Of a stretch of 64,000 nt of DNA, positions 49,071 through 61,590 are shown piece by piece. Within the stretch, counting starts at the first letter, position 1; each line of letters begins with the position of its first letter. The position numbers and the translations under genes are program-made. Source of the DNA: Onchocerca volvulus (Eukaryota; Nematoda; Chromadorea; Rhabditida; Onchocercidae); contig HG738138.1 of the NCBI GenBank assembly GCA_000499405.2, positions 23,465,097 to 23,529,096 on the forward strand, in the 5' to 3' direction. The notes below the pieces were generated by a model, which searched no databases, was not told where the DNA came from, and saw only the letters and a program-made list of their open reading frames with translations.

Positions 49071-52000
49071 CTAATATCCTCCGGGATGCATATCAGTTTG
49101 GCGCCTATAGTCTCCGTTAGCGTAGATGGTTCCATCTTCACCCACCACAATCCCCTGAGCTATACCTTCGAAACCAGTCGTTTTCTTGAACGTTTGTCCG
49201 AATTTTCGAGTCAGATCATTCATCAACGCCTTAAATAATTGATAAATGATAAAATAAAGCTATTAATCTGTTATAATTAACTCATGAATCTCAGAAAATA
49301 ATGATAAGATGATAGCAAACCTTAGGTACGACATCTTCAAATTGTGTGATATCTGGTGTGAACTGATTGTGCAGTGCTGGAGCATCGATAGCTTCTTTTA
49401 TAGTTTCATTGAAAAATAGTACCCGAACTATAGATTTCGCCAAAACAGAGATTATTTTTGAACCACCGGATGCTCCAGCGACCATTACAACCTAAAATTT
49501 TATAAATACTTTGCTCAACAAATAAAGATGATAATCTAATAAATAATTGCAATAACATCTTTTAATTGAATGCATCGTCGTTTAAAAAAATGTATCAAGA
49601 ATCAATGGTAAATGTGATAAAAAGCTAACTTTTCCAGTTTTAGTATTATAAATGATCATCGGACTCATACTACTCATTGGCTTCTTTTTGGGCTCAATGA
49701 AATTGCTTTCTGATGGTGCGAATCCGAAACCATTAGCCATGCCTGCAAATAATATACAAAAACTGTTAGTTATTATCGTAATTACTCATTTTTCTTTTGA
49801 AATGCAACCTAAAATGAGCTTGATAATCTTAAGTTATTCCATTGACCTCAATGAAATTCTTTCTTTTCTGAATGGTGCGAATCCAGAACCGTTAGTTATG
49901 TTATAATTGGATTTTCTTTTTTTTTTTCTAGACAAAACTATTTGATTTCAAATACATTAAGAAAATATTATCAAGTATGAGGGTTAGCAAAAGAGTGGAC
50001 CATTTATCATTCGTGGCAGTACAATAAATAGTCCATTCACTATTGCCTGAAATTTTCTAGCATAGTTTCCGTTATGTTATCTGATAATCAGTTACATACA
50101 CGCATAAAAGTACATTTAGTAAGGTGTGAACTTCTGTGATAAGTAGAGACGAAGAATTATTACCTGGAGTTGAGAAGTCGTCCATTTCATCATTAAACAC
50201 AATTCCCAGGTCAACAGATTGTACTACTGCGCCAAACCTGCAATTTTTTTTGCTATTAGCATGACTCGTGAAAAGAAGTGCTACTATTTTGGAATGACTA
50301 ATTCAAACTTGTAACATTTTTGTCCTCGGGAATGCAACTTACAATTCGACCTATCTATACTTAAAGTAATGTTACTTACCATCGATTGACCGTACTTGTG
50401 CTGGATACTCCGTTACCCATAGAATCTAACACCGAAACATGAGATGTGCCGTGATCATTTAGCTGAAATTCTTGTCAATTAAAACTTTGTTTTATTTAAA
50501 AAAGACAGATATAATAAAGATTTATTTCGAGATCAGTCTTTTTTGAAAGAAGAATAATAAGGAGAATACTAGTAGTTTAACTAAAAAGATTGTATTAAGA
50601 GGAAAAAAAAAGACTGATCGGTAGAAGTTTTTAGTTGTTCTGGGATCTCATCCACTTCATCATTTTCGACTCTTCTCAGTCAATCTATTTTTACCTGTTT
50701 CCGAATTCCACCGTAATATTCTGTTGGTTGCGTCGTATTGCGCATTCTCGAGAACACCCAATCGGCATATGCCTTCGTTGTCATATTCTTTGCAAGCCCC
50801 TTAGCCTCTGACACGAAAGCTTCATCACCTAACAAAAGAAAGTGAATTTAAAGGAAATATAGGTAAATATCATATGTAGCAGTCTTCTGCTTAATTCTTA
50901 TCACTTCTCAATTCTTATCATAAACTGCATTCAAAGTATTAAGGACTAATACGATGAACACTTTATACAGTGATGATATCTAATGTTTCCGCATATACTA
51001 TTCAAAATATGCTGATGATAACAATGATAGGCTTCCAAGAATAATTATAAAATTTAGCAAACTAACCCATAAGAGTCCTTTGTGCATAGGCAAACTTTTG
51101 CGCTTCGATAAATCTGTGATAAAAGAGTGGACCGCGTTGTAATACCTCTTTGTTTGTCTTTGGTCCATAAAATCCTGCAGTATATTTAATTAGTTAAACT
51201 TGGAATGATTGTTATTCATCAGGAATCACTATCGAATTGCAGATAAGATTTTTTCGAATATTGATAAACTTGCAACATAAAAACTGACGCGCCATGAGAG
51301 ATATGATTAATTGAGTAGATGCGAACGAGGAAGGAGGTGGTGGACCGCACATTGCTAGATTGTCCGAGAAGTGATCATTGACCAATGGATGCTCGTGCAC
51401 TGTTGGTTTAAATTGTGCGAAATCATTCAGTGTGATAATTCCGCCTGAATTAATTTCGTAAAGAATGCTAGATCATATTAATATAGAATGTACTAGATCA
51501 TATTAATATAGAATGTATTTAACGCTTAATAGTAACTCGATTAGCTAAAGTAGTCTGAACAAAACATTTTAATACAATCTAATTTAATTTACTAATCTTG
51601 AAATCTAAAATGTTTTATTCTATTTTCATAAACACAAGACACCTGATTTTAGCTAAACTCGCTCTTACAAGCAATTCCGAAAAGTAAAAAAAAAAAAAAA
51701 AGAAAGACTTTAATAAATTAACCATTCTTTTGAATTTCCTTGACTAATGTTTTGGCAATATCTCCGCGATAGAAAAGTTCCTCTGGATCGGAACTAAGTG
51801 CAAGCCTTTCTAATGTTTTAGCTAATTCAGGTCGCTTGATAATGTCTCCGGCGACAAATACTTTATTCGTAGCATTGTTAATCCAACTTCTGAATGAAGA
51901 GAAATTTCAACGAAGATACTTTAATACATTATTTTGATAATATCATTTTAACAATCCCAATTTTATCATTCAAGCGAAAGATTTATAAAATACTAACTGC

Positions 52001-53503
52001 ATAGACGGCAGTGTCTCGAAATGTTTTTCTTTAACACTAAGGACATATGCGAGATACTTGGACACGGGTACTCCATAACGGCACAGATCAATCGACGGTT
52101 TTATTAAATCGTACCACGATACCTGTCCACTTCCAAAACGTTTGAACGCAAGCCAATATCCAGCGATTTCACCTGGTGTTGCTATGGCGCGAAATCCTGA
52201 AATAGCCAAGAAATCCTGAAATATCACTGAAATTCTTCAGTGATCCAACACAAAGCGGCACAAATAGGTCGATACTTAAACATTGTCTTTTTTTAAAAAT
52301 CTGTTATAAATTTACCATATTTGGAACCAAATTCGTCATTGATGAACATATTCCGATGAGCTTTTTCAGGTGCTGTTTCTCTGGCATCAATAACAATGCA
52401 TTTCTCTTTAGTTCTAAAATTTTTCATTTTTCTTTCTTTTTCTGTAAAACTTGAACAGCTAATCAGTTTTGGCTTTCGATCGTAAAGAGTTAAAGTTTTT
52501 CAAGGATAATTCATGAATTTCTACTAAATATAAATCCTTAATTCTCTTTTGCAAAATTGATTTAAATAAATTTTTTTAGATAAATTGTTTAATCATCTCA
52601 TGCCTTTTATCAATTGATTCAGTAGTATCAGCTGATTAAGTAATAATCGGAAATGTCTGACTAGTGCAGTATACCAGTGATACTTTTAATGATACCTATT
52701 ATAAAGTGTCATAATGAAGCCACCACCGATCCCACTGCTCTGAGGATTCGTGACACCGAGGCAGAACAAGGAAGCGATAGATGCGTCCACTGCATTACCA
52801 CCTCTGAGCAAAATGTTCCTGGAACAAATATAAAAAAAATTTTCAAGAGAAATCATCAATTTTAGGCAGTCAATATCATTAAGTTACTCAGAATCCTCAA
52901 TATCATTTTTTTTTTTTTTTTTTTTTTAAATTTCGTTCAACCATCGGTTAATCTGCAGGCAAGAATGGCAGGGACAAATTTATTATTTTAGGAGCAATGA
53001 AAGAAATATTTCATCTTTTGAAATAAATGATTCACTTTTCTATTGAATGCCAACAAATTTTCAACTTTTTAAATTTGGATTATATTTGGAATTTAGAAGT
53101 ATCCATCAAATCTTCTCCTGATTATTCACTATTCTAATTGCAATTAGAGATTTTAATTACAGAAAATTTTTGCTGAGCAGAGTTACCTGCCAATTTCACT
53201 GCATAGTCCATGATCGCATGTGACTGCAGCGCGCTTATACTCGCCCATATAACTATAAGATGGTGGTGGCCAAGAATAACCTCCATGCAATTTTTTCTTG
53301 GCCTAAAATTATTATTACCTCATGAAGAAGCATAACATAGGCAGAAGTATAACTTAATATGCATGAAAGTACCATATCCAGTTTAAATTGAATCAATAGT
53401 TATAAAATGCTACTCGATGTCAAATTGAAATACTTATCATTTCCTGGACGGTGTAAAATGCTTGAGTGAAAAAAACCACCACGAAAAATATACCAAACGA
53501 CAT
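49071..53503 (-). CDS. Gamma-glutamyltransferase (membrane-anchored)
   Basis: GGT cleaves gamma-glutamyl bonds of glutathione at the cell surface; the precursor self-cleaves at a Thr that becomes the catalytic nucleophile. Fourteen exons, 53503-53450 to 49229-49071, join in phase to 584 residues (human GGT1 569). The N-terminus is a signal anchor (MSFGIFFVVVFFTQAFY). Then come RAAVTCDHGLCSEIGR, LLRGGNAVDASIASLFCLG, SSGIGGGFIMTLYN, IDARETAPEKAH, TPGEIAGYWLAF, PLVNDHFSD and IEAQKFAYAQRTLMG. The catalytic Thr is Thr391 in NDHGTSHVSVLD, preceded by the expected cleavage region. The small-subunit motifs follow: FNDEMDDFSTPG, KKPMSSMSPMII, VVMVAGASGGSKII and a conserved HPGGY end. A CAG acceptor 18 bases upstream of the ATG suggests trans-splicing. 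The first donor (GTCCAG) is weak, so exon 1 is less sure. Confidence 0.92.
49847..49903 (-). pseudogene. Decayed duplicate of GGT exon 12
   Basis: This stretch lies in the intron upstream of the exon at 49742-49630 and closely resembles its 5' part: both share CTCAATGAAATT, CTTTCT and TGGTGCGAATCC with the same order and spacing. Translated on the minus strand it reads ITNGSGFAPF against MANGFGFAPS in the real exon, then drifts and stops. The acceptor AG of the real exon is not kept. It appears to be an old local exon duplication now in decay. Confidence 0.7.
51468..51517. repeat. Perfect 25-bp tandem duplication in a GGT intron
   Basis: The unit CTAGATCATATTAATATAGA plus ATGTA is present exactly twice in a row (51468-51492 and 51493-51517) in the intron between the exons at 51444 and 51723. 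No coding effect. Confidence 0.85.
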
Positions 53504-56500
53504 TACAGCAAGTATGCAATACCTGAAAGATTATTGTAACTGTTTAAAAAATTTCTCAAAAAATATTGGCGAATAACTAAAGAAAAAATGTTGGCGGATA
53601 ATTGAGGAAAGTTGTGAAATGTCTTAGGTTGGATTTTTTGAAAATGAATTATAACTTCTTGAAATGGTGAATAAGAATGGACTTCTGTTGTTTTTCAAGT
53701 GAATGGACTTCTACTGTTTTTTAAAAGCAAACATCGGCTTGTTATGATAAGAATGGTTCCGCCTGAATATATCAAAAAATGCTCTCATCGTCATAAGCTC
53801 AAATTAAGAGTCCAAGCAACAAAATGTCGCAACTTTTTTCAGAAAACTAATGCTGCAACTATACTACCATAGTAAATTATTGTGTACAGAGACGGCGGAC
53901 TATGTTGACTTTTATGGCATTTTTAAAAGTTTCAATGATCGTTGAATTGAAGCCTTTGAATGAAGTCACTGGAAATGGCCGTTCAAAAATCATAAGTTAA
54001 AAACAAGAAGCTGAAAAAAAAAGCAATTACTATACGTAAGGTATGTATGTTTGTGTTATCGAGGAAAGCCGAAAGATGTAATTAGTTGTATATAGATAGA
54101 AATGTCGAAAGGTCAAATGACAAGATTTTATAGAAGTCAAAGGATGCAATCATAATAAACAAAAAACGTTGAAGGTCAAATAGCAACACGACAAATATTG
54201 TAAAAAATGAGTACTAAAGGTCAAACACAGCGACACAGTTTCAAAAAGGATGATAAATGTGCTTACCAAAATGCTCGGCAAAAATGGAAAGCATCCCTGT
54301 ATCAGGATAGCTGGAATTAAAAAAATAGACAAGCTAAATCCTGTTTCTCTCTTATTTCCTGAAATAGGCTTGATGACATCCCGCTTCCTAGTATGGAATC
54401 AAGTATTTGAAATATGTGATACCTATCGTCATGATAAGGAACGTTAGGAAAACCTATTACAGATTCACAGATAAACAATGTGAATAGACCAATCGTGAGG
54501 TTATGATCAGATAAACGGGAAAAGCCTTGAGAGGATTTAAACGATCAAGATTTTGAAGCAGAAGACAGTTCAAATTCAACACAGTTCGACAGTTCAGTAC
54601 TAATTGAATATCTTTTTATGACAATCCTACATCACTTAACTTTTTTCTGATAATTATTGTTTCTTTACGGAAGTTTTTGTTTAATTGATAAATAATTTAA
54701 TATTTTAATTCAATTTAATAATTTAATTGAAACATATAATCATTCATAATTATCTATGACTACTCTCTTTCTTTTTCCGATTGCTTGATTTTTTTGTTAG
54801 TAGCAGAAGTAACCAATATTTTAAACTTTGCAAATAAACAGCTCCTGACAATGCATAAAAATGAGGTACGAAGAAATTACTGAGAATTTCTTCGCGGATA
54901 TAGTATCAGAAAATAGCCAGACATAATTTCGAAAGTTTTACATAGATCAATAATTTACTCCACCATATTAGTGACTGCAATCAAGTAATTTGAGAAACTG
55001 GTGTTAGACAGAAGATTAATTCTGATTTTTAAAACCCTTATTGAAGAAATCATATCTTTCATGCTTAGCATGTTATTATCTATTACTGGAAATATTTCGG
55101 TACTGAATAATATCAGAAATTCTTCTAATAGCACGAATCAGTAGACTAAAATTGACTTAAGCATAGTATTAAAGAGAAGCTGGGAAATGAGAAATAAATA
55201 TGAGGGATGAAAAAAACTTATAGAGCAATTAATAACAAAATGAAAGAGTGAGTTTTGATGGACAGATGGACAAAAATATGAATTTGTTTATTCTCTAAGA
55301 TGATATCTTAAAACAAGATGATAGATATGTTGGAACATTGAGTATAAGACAGTGATTAAATAGTAGATGAAGAAAAGAAAAAGAAGCGAAGAAGACATAC
55401 GGAGAAACCTGTTAGGAGAGACAAATCGACTTTTATGAATTTTGAAATTCATGGCTTTAAACGAAAAGAGAGCATGTAACATGTCGTTTTGCAAGTTGCT
55501 CTTGGTACATTTACACATTAATGATTAGCTTTTCTGAGTATATGGACAGAGCAATAGCAAGTTGGAAGTTTTATATCAATGAAAACTTCCTCTTCTGGTA
55601 TTATGAAATTTCTCTGCTTTGTAAAACGGCGCAGAATCGTTCGATAAAAGTGACCCATTTATAGAATCGCTCGTGCAATTTCGATGAAACAACAACTATA
55701 AAACAGATTCATCTCTGCCACTGACGCGATTTTCAACATTTAGATAACAACAGTTCTAATCAAATCAGAATATGATAATTAGTAAACATTGGCTGCAACG
55801 AAAAAAAAAAACAAACATCGCTATAGTAAAAGAACAAATACTGACTACAGTAAATCAGTTTTACAAATTGCATTTATATTGTGCTGATACTTTTTGATTA
55901 AGCAAAATAATTTTTATGTATTGGACGAAAGTTTAACTTTTTTTTGTTGTTCAAAGTTTTTTATAACTTAGAAAAGATAAGAATATGCTAATAATTCAAT
56001 AGTTTATCATATGCTGATTTTATTCTCTTCATCATTTCTATGAATCCAGCCTGTTTTTAATTATACTCGACTGCTTAATACTAAAAATTTTTGCAACTTT
56101 ATTATCATTTTATGAAGAAAACTGATAACTGATTAAGAATTAGAAGAATTGATATCAGTTCAAGAAGAAGAACAAATTTACTTGTTTTTTCGATTAAACA
56201 AAAAATCTTTCAATAATTAAATCAATTAAATGTTTCAAAAATGATATTGCGGAACTGGATTTTGGAATAGGAAATGCACTAAAGGACGGCTCGACTTTAA
56301 ACATTACTTGAAGAAAAAGAAGTCATTTATATCAATGTGAAAGACTATCCAATTTTCAAAGAGATCTTCTTTACACAATTTCCTTTTTTCAAGCGAACAT
56401 TTTTTGCACTAAATTTAAAAAAAAGAGGTGGCAATTGAGAGATTGAAATTAATAAAAAGAAGCAGTCAAAGAAGATGTATTTAAATGTTTTGTATGGACT

Positions 56501-56844
56501 AGAACTAAAAGTAATGATTTATTGGTTATTGTAACCATTTTACGAAAGATCAAAAGTGTGTGAGAACTTACTTTGTTTGAAAAAATAGAGCCCAATAATT
56601 CCAGCGCAAATGCTTCAAATTTTGCTTCATTATCTATAAAAATGATTGGACTTTTACTTACGCAGAACACAAATATTACTTGAAAAGAAAGAGTCGTTTG
56701 ATGTTCACAAAACGGAAGTTTCATTTAGTGATGATATAAATAGGTCTGCTAGTAGCTCACTAACATCACTGTTTTCAAGTATTTCTGATTAATGTGCAAG
56801 CAGATGTGTAAACAGTAAATCATTACCAGTATTACTATTGTTAA
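53504..56844. other. Intergenic region with one dispersed repeat
   Basis: No supported gene. The minus frames 55288-55518 and 54150-54332 are readings in low-complexity DNA. A minus-strand stretch at about 56570-56625 follows a good acceptor (ATTTTTATAG) and ends at a GTAAGT donor; it reads NEAKFEAFALELLGSIFSNK and could be an exon of the unresolved locus at 56845-57834. A copy of the dispersed element lies at 54055-54575. Confidence 0.4.
54055..54575 (+). mobile_element. Dispersed degenerate element, copy 2 (with internal insertion)
   Basis: The left part (TTATCGAGGAAAGCCGAAAG) and right part (AGATAAACAATGTGAATAGA ... GGATTTAAACGATCAAGATT, TTGAAGCAG) align to the start and end of copy 3 at 61591-61832. 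The middle is longer and holds repeated GAAAGGTCAAAT/GAAGGTCAAAT/TAAAGGTCAAAC phrases. No coding capacity. Confidence 0.55.
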
Positions 56845-57834
56845 TTATAGTAATGGCACTACTAACTGAATCTTTTCTGCTTTATTCTGTCGTGAATCTT
56901 TGATGAAAATATTTATTTTCATTACTAGTTGTTGCAAACCGGATCCGTTCAAAATCATTTCTTTCCAAACATTTACGAGCGAATAGAATACATAATTTGA
57001 ATCATCTGAGCGAAGCAAAATTTTATTTGCAAATGAAATGCTCATTTTGTCAAACACGACCTCTTCTATTTTGCCATTGTAATTTAATTTTGATCTGTAA
57101 AAAACTAATTCAATAATATTTTAAGAATGTTTATATGAATATACTGAATAAGGAAGTGATTCAACAGTTGTCAGATATAACTCCCTCTTGTTAAAATTTC
57201 CGACAACACCATAACGATTCGAGACAACTCGAATTTTACACCAATGAAATTCGTAAAAGATAAATGAAAACAACACTGCATCAAAGTTATTCTTATAAAA
57301 CTCCGGCATAAACAAAATATCCAACTCGATTACAGACATCGTGCTAAATATCTTCATAAAAAGAATTTCGGAGGATAATGATTTGCACAGCAACCCGTCA
57401 AATTGATCACTCTAACAATCATCCAACGATACCAATAACAATTTTAGCAAACCGTTTGTAAGCCCTGGGCAGGAGACCGATTCGCGACAGTCGTTTCGAT
57501 GTATTATAATGACATTTTTTATGCTACTCGTTTTGGCTGAGATGAAATTTAGTGTCCCTGCATTAGATTAGAAAGAAATTTGGTCTGAAAATTTACAGGT
57601 ATCTTCTTTCTGAGGATTGTGAAAAATTCCTCCACTGTTAATTATGCATGTTTCTGTCCATACTTGTGAGAGGGAATCAGAAGTGTCGCAAGATTTATTT
57701 CAAGCATTACTCGTAATTTCAAATCGTCTATTTGGATCCACATGGCTGAAATTCATCCCACTGCAATCAGGATCTTCATTATCTCCCATTACACTTCGCA
57801 CATCTGAAGTATCTTCTATTTCAAATATTGGCAT
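56845..57834 (-). pseudogene. Broken or unresolved nematode gene with an in-frame TAG
   Basis: Three stretches read as good protein on the minus strand. First, 57834-57711 begins with ATG (MPIFEIEDTSDVRSVM ... DPNRRFEITS) and ends at a GTAATG donor in phase 1. Second, 57557-57121 follows a CTAATGCAG acceptor in the fitting phase, gives CPGLTNGLLKLLLVSLDDC, meets TAG at 57414-57412, then goes on in the same frame (SDQFDGLLCKSLSSEILF ... FYEFHWCKIRVVSNRYG) for about 95 codons. Third, 57094-56867 follows a TTTTTACAG acceptor (GKIEEVVFDKMSISFANK ... VNVWKEMIL), but its phase does not match any good donor. The repeated Leu/hydrophobic pattern is loosely like nematode F-box-associated proteins, which is only a guess. 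Either a pseudogene, an unusual splice form, or a sequencing error. Confidence 0.4.
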
Positions 57835-58246
57835 GTTTCATAATTGGCGAAAAGCCATAATTCTCATAAGTCCAAGAGAAGTTTTGTTTTGTCAGTGCTC
57901 GACAGCCATATTGCACCATGGCAACAAGAGAGCCATCACTTCTCATTGTTAAATCCAAGAGTAACTGAATTTTGAGGACGGGAGGAAGTGATATGGTCAT
58001 TTAAAGATCATGTTGGATATCTGGTCACTAGCCCGACAGCAGTATTTAGAAGAAAGTCGAAAGCGACAGCAGACTGCTACTTCTTATACCAATCTTATCG
58101 GTATTTTCTTCCGTTAATTAGAATCAGAATAGGATTTCAGCATGATTACTATTATCTCGCATATAACTAATTTAATTAATTAAGAATCGAACTGAATAAT
58201 GCGGTACATCTCTATTTTAATTTACCTCAGGTAAGATGGAAGAATC
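57835..58246. other. Divergent spacer upstream of DYNC2LI1
   Basis: No gene. The + frames 57644-57952 and 57988-58170 overlap the minus-strand exon and lack support. It may hold promoters for the two divergent loci; no motif is identified. A CTCAG acceptor at 58230 lies 16 bases upstream of the DYNC2LI1 start, consistent with trans-splicing. Confidence 0.4.
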
Positions 58247-61200
58247 ATGAGCAATGCAGTTAAAAATGCTTGTGAATTTAAGACAAATTACCTAATAGGC
58301 CACGATCTTTTTGGTAATGCCCATGTATGGATAATTTCACTCATACAAAGTTGTCATTTTCATAAATTCATAGTAAATTTTGTCTAAAAGTCATGTGAGG
58401 ACAATTTCACAGCTCTTGTTTTAGGGAGCGATTCACAAACGAGCGATACTCGTCTGGTTGTTTGTGGTAGCAAAAATTGCGTAAGTTATTGTAATTTTAA
58501 TAATTTTTACTTGAATCTAGATGAAAAATAAATTCATTCGGAATTAAAATATGAGGCGAAATTTGTTAGGCATATAATGACAAAGTGATTTATTTGGCAT
58601 TGAGACAAGAGATTTAGTTAGCAAATATGAAAGAATTCTACAATTATCTATTTTCTTTAGTTTTTTTTTTTTTTGCCAAGAATGTTTCTAGAATGAGTAA
58701 TAAAAGCTGACATCTCATGTAATGACGACGTAAATGAATAGGATAACATAACATGGATTTATTTTTTTAATCATGAATACTAGTTCTATACCAAATAGAT
58801 GATGATGTTTTCCAGGGTAAGACATCAGTGATACTGCGATTCTTGAATCGAAATGACGACGCAAAATCAACAATTGCATTGGAGTACACATACGGACGAC
58901 GGAATAGAGGCAAGGTATGATATAATTTTTTTTTTCGCATTGGAGTACACATACGGACGACGGAATAGAGGCAAGGTATGATATAATTTTTTTTTTCGCA
59001 GGAAATTTATGGTGTTAGCGACTCTTTTGTCATTTTAGTCTCTCGTCTTCTCTCTATTTTCAGAAGATTTTTTTGAAAATAGAGAGAAGACGAGAGACTA
59101 AAATGACAAAAGAGTCGCTAACACCATAAGCATTTGAGATATTATTTAATTACCATTACTAAGATGACAAGTTTAAATGCCATAATGAAATGATATAATG
59201 CTACTGCAAATAGACTATCCTCCTCAACAATATTGCTACAAAATGAAAAATTACAGGTGAAAGATGTCGGGCACATTTGGGAGTTGGGAGGAGGAACAAA
59301 TCTCTGCAATCTTCTGCAAATACCTCTTTCCAGCAATTATATACAGTAAGTGACAGAATTTTGGAATCTTATTCTTGCACTATAAAAGCCTTCTTATTAT
59401 TGATCTTATGGATTTCATTTTAAAATATAAGAGACAGTCTCATTCGCTTCCTATGTTTAAAATATCAGCTTGCCTTCTCACTTTTTGTGCAATGTACAAT
59501 CTTTTTGAATGCTATCATAATGATTGCTTAATTTCTAATCACAAATACAGACATTAGCTTTGGGAACTTCTTTTTCAACAACTTTTAGGCTTTTTTTATC
59601 GATCTTCAACTGAACATCTTCTTTAGGCAGTGCTCTCTAATGATTGTCATCGACTTAACGGCACCTTTCGATATATGGAATACATTTTATACCTTACTAG
59701 ACAATGCTCGTATCATCGTGGACAATGCGATGGAACAGTTCGCCAAGACGTTACCTGATAGTTATGAAGCATTTATGACTGATAGGAAGGCAGCGTTTAC
59801 GGAACATAAGGTATGAATTCGAATTTTCTTCCAAAAGCTTTTTTTTTTTTTCAAAATTTATTGCAGGAAACGTTGGCAAGAATATATTCTGAGGAGTAAT
59901 TGCGCATAAGTAATCATATCTCATCATTTTTCATGAGCCAAAAGATATGCTAGTTTTAGACTTTTATGCGTTACAAAATAGCATATGATTATAAGTTTTA
60001 GAAACTTTAAAAGCATGACATTCAGATTAGTCATCAAATTGACGACACTAAAATTTAAAGAAAAAAAAAAAAACAGGCGATTTTCTTAATTTTCCAAACA
60101 CGCATTGCTGTGAAGGTCGTTTAGAGAAAGCAGTCTGATAACTATATTAAAAAATTTTAGGATGCGGAATATATTGATATCTTCCCGATACCACTAATTC
60201 TACTTGGCGCAAAATACGACGAATTTCAGGTCGCTCTCATTTTCCGATTATTAGATAGGGAAGGATTAAGGGGAAAATGGAAAAGTCTCTGTTGATCTTT
60301 TTAAAATTAATGAGTTGCTTGCAGAACTTTGAGCCTGAACAACGGAAAAATATATGCAAATTCCTTCGTTTCATGGCACATATGAATGGAGCCACTCTTG
60401 CGGTATAGTTATATTTACTTTTTTATCTACGTTTTTTCATGAATCAGTCTATATGTTCCTTTATTACTTATTATTATTATTGTAAACATATATAAGAAAT
60501 GCACTTTGATAGTTCATTTTAGTTTATAATTAAATGGAAGTCTTATGATTTCACAGCTTAACAAAATATTTTTCAATGATTTACGATGTATAATGCAGAT
60601 GTTCAGCAACAAAATGGAAAATCTGCTGATTAAAGTTCGAGCTCTTATCAGTAGTGTTGTCTTCGGTACCACAGCTCCAAAGACAATTTGTACTGATCAC
60701 AACAAACCATTATCAGTACCCCGTGGTGCCGATTCGTTAATGGTTCATTTGCTTTTCGTCTTTTTCAACTTAAAGAAGGAAAAGTAGGGAGATTTTTCAA
60801 GATGACTTCAAGGTGAGCACTGAAGGACCAGACTTAAGTAGGAATTAAAGAATCTTATGAACAGAAAATTAAGTTTGAATCAGTAAAAAGCATATTTAGG
60901 ATATTGGAGCTCCACCTCTTATCAATTCATCTATATCGCTCATTGGAGCCAGAAATACTCGCGATATTTGGCATGAAGCATATTTGGAACTTTTTCCAGC
61001 CAAAGTAAAGGATTCTTGTTTTTTGACTTTTAATTAAATCTCTTTGAATCATTTGATAGTGAGAGCCATTGAGAGATCATTCCTTATGTAATCAATGTTT
61101 GAGGAAAAGCCCGACGAAAGAGAAAATAATCCAACAGAGAATGTACAACACAGAGAACCGGAAATTGACGAACTGATTGAACAGCGTACACGGGTATGAA

Positions 61201-61401
61201 ACTTCTGCAAGGAAAAACTTTTTTTGTTATAAAAAACTTTCAAAAAACGGAAAAATAAGATCTGTACTGAAAGAGAAAATGACCTAATCTGTGATTTCTT
61301 TGTAATTAGTAACTAATATTTAGGAACTTGAACAATATATGAGACATAAGAAGGACCGAGCTGCACTAGAAGCCAAAGCACAACGAATGGATCTCCAATA
61401 G
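58247..61401 (+). CDS. dync2li1: Cytoplasmic dynein-2 light intermediate chain (XBX-1)
   Basis: This is the subunit of the retrograde intraflagellar transport motor, acting in sensory cilia; the C. elegans ortholog is XBX-1. Eleven exons join in phase: 58247-58313, 58425-58480, 58816-58914, 59257-59345, 59627-59810, 60161-60229, 60325-60402, 60599-60742, 60900-61004, 61104-61193, 61324-61401, giving 352 residues (human 351). A Walker A-like GSKNCGKTS at residues 37-45 spans an intron; then come [20 protein letters not shown] (the Walker B-like region), [85 protein letters not shown] and a charged tail with [11 protein letters not shown]. The match to the family runs end to end. Exon borders 60742 and 61104 use less typical sites. 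Intron 3 carries a tandem duplication and a long inverted repeat. Confidence 0.95.
58876..58997. repeat. Perfect 61-bp tandem duplication over an exon/intron border
   Basis: The unit (58876-58936) starts GCATTGGAGTACACATACGG, runs through the end of DYNC2LI1 exon 3, its GTATGA donor and the T-run behind it, and is repeated exactly at 58937-58997. The duplicate therefore carries a second copy of the exon tail and a second donor site inside the intron. Use of the second donor would insert a stop (GTA TGA) directly, so only the first makes protein. Confidence 0.9.
59007..59129. repeat. Perfect 56-bp inverted repeat in DYNC2LI1 intron 3
   Basis: The left arm 59007-59062 (begins TTATGGTGTTAGCGACTC) and right arm 59074-59129 (ends GAGTCGCTAACACCATAA) are exact reverse complements, with an 11-base spacer. 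It starts 9 bases after the tandem duplication. The transcript would fold into a very stable hairpin. Origin unknown. Confidence 0.93.
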
Positions 61402-61451
61402 AATGAAATTCTCCGAAATTTATTAACATAATATTATTCACATCAGTCAAT

Positions 61452-61457
61452 AATAAA
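61452..61457 (+). terminator. Polyadenylation signal for DYNC2LI1
   Basis: AATAAA lies 51 bases after the stop codon and is the first canonical hexamer downstream, so it probably directs 3' end formation. Confidence 0.6.
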
Positions 61458-61590
61458 TGAATGTGAGAATGAAATTTTTTTGATAAATGATAAGATCCCG
61501 CTATTTTTGATCTGCATACAGAAAGCCATATTTATTTTTATTTTTTGTACATACAAATGGATCACTATTATCAAAAACAGGAAGTAAATG

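Noticed and set aside
49652..49906. + strand frame with repeated DGANPKPL / NGANPEPL
   Set aside because: The repeat is the antisense image of GGT exon 12 and its decayed duplicate, not a + strand gene.
59257..59336. Minus-strand frame 59142-59336
   Set aside because: It is the shadow of the DYNC2LI1 exon encoding HIWELGGG on the + strand.
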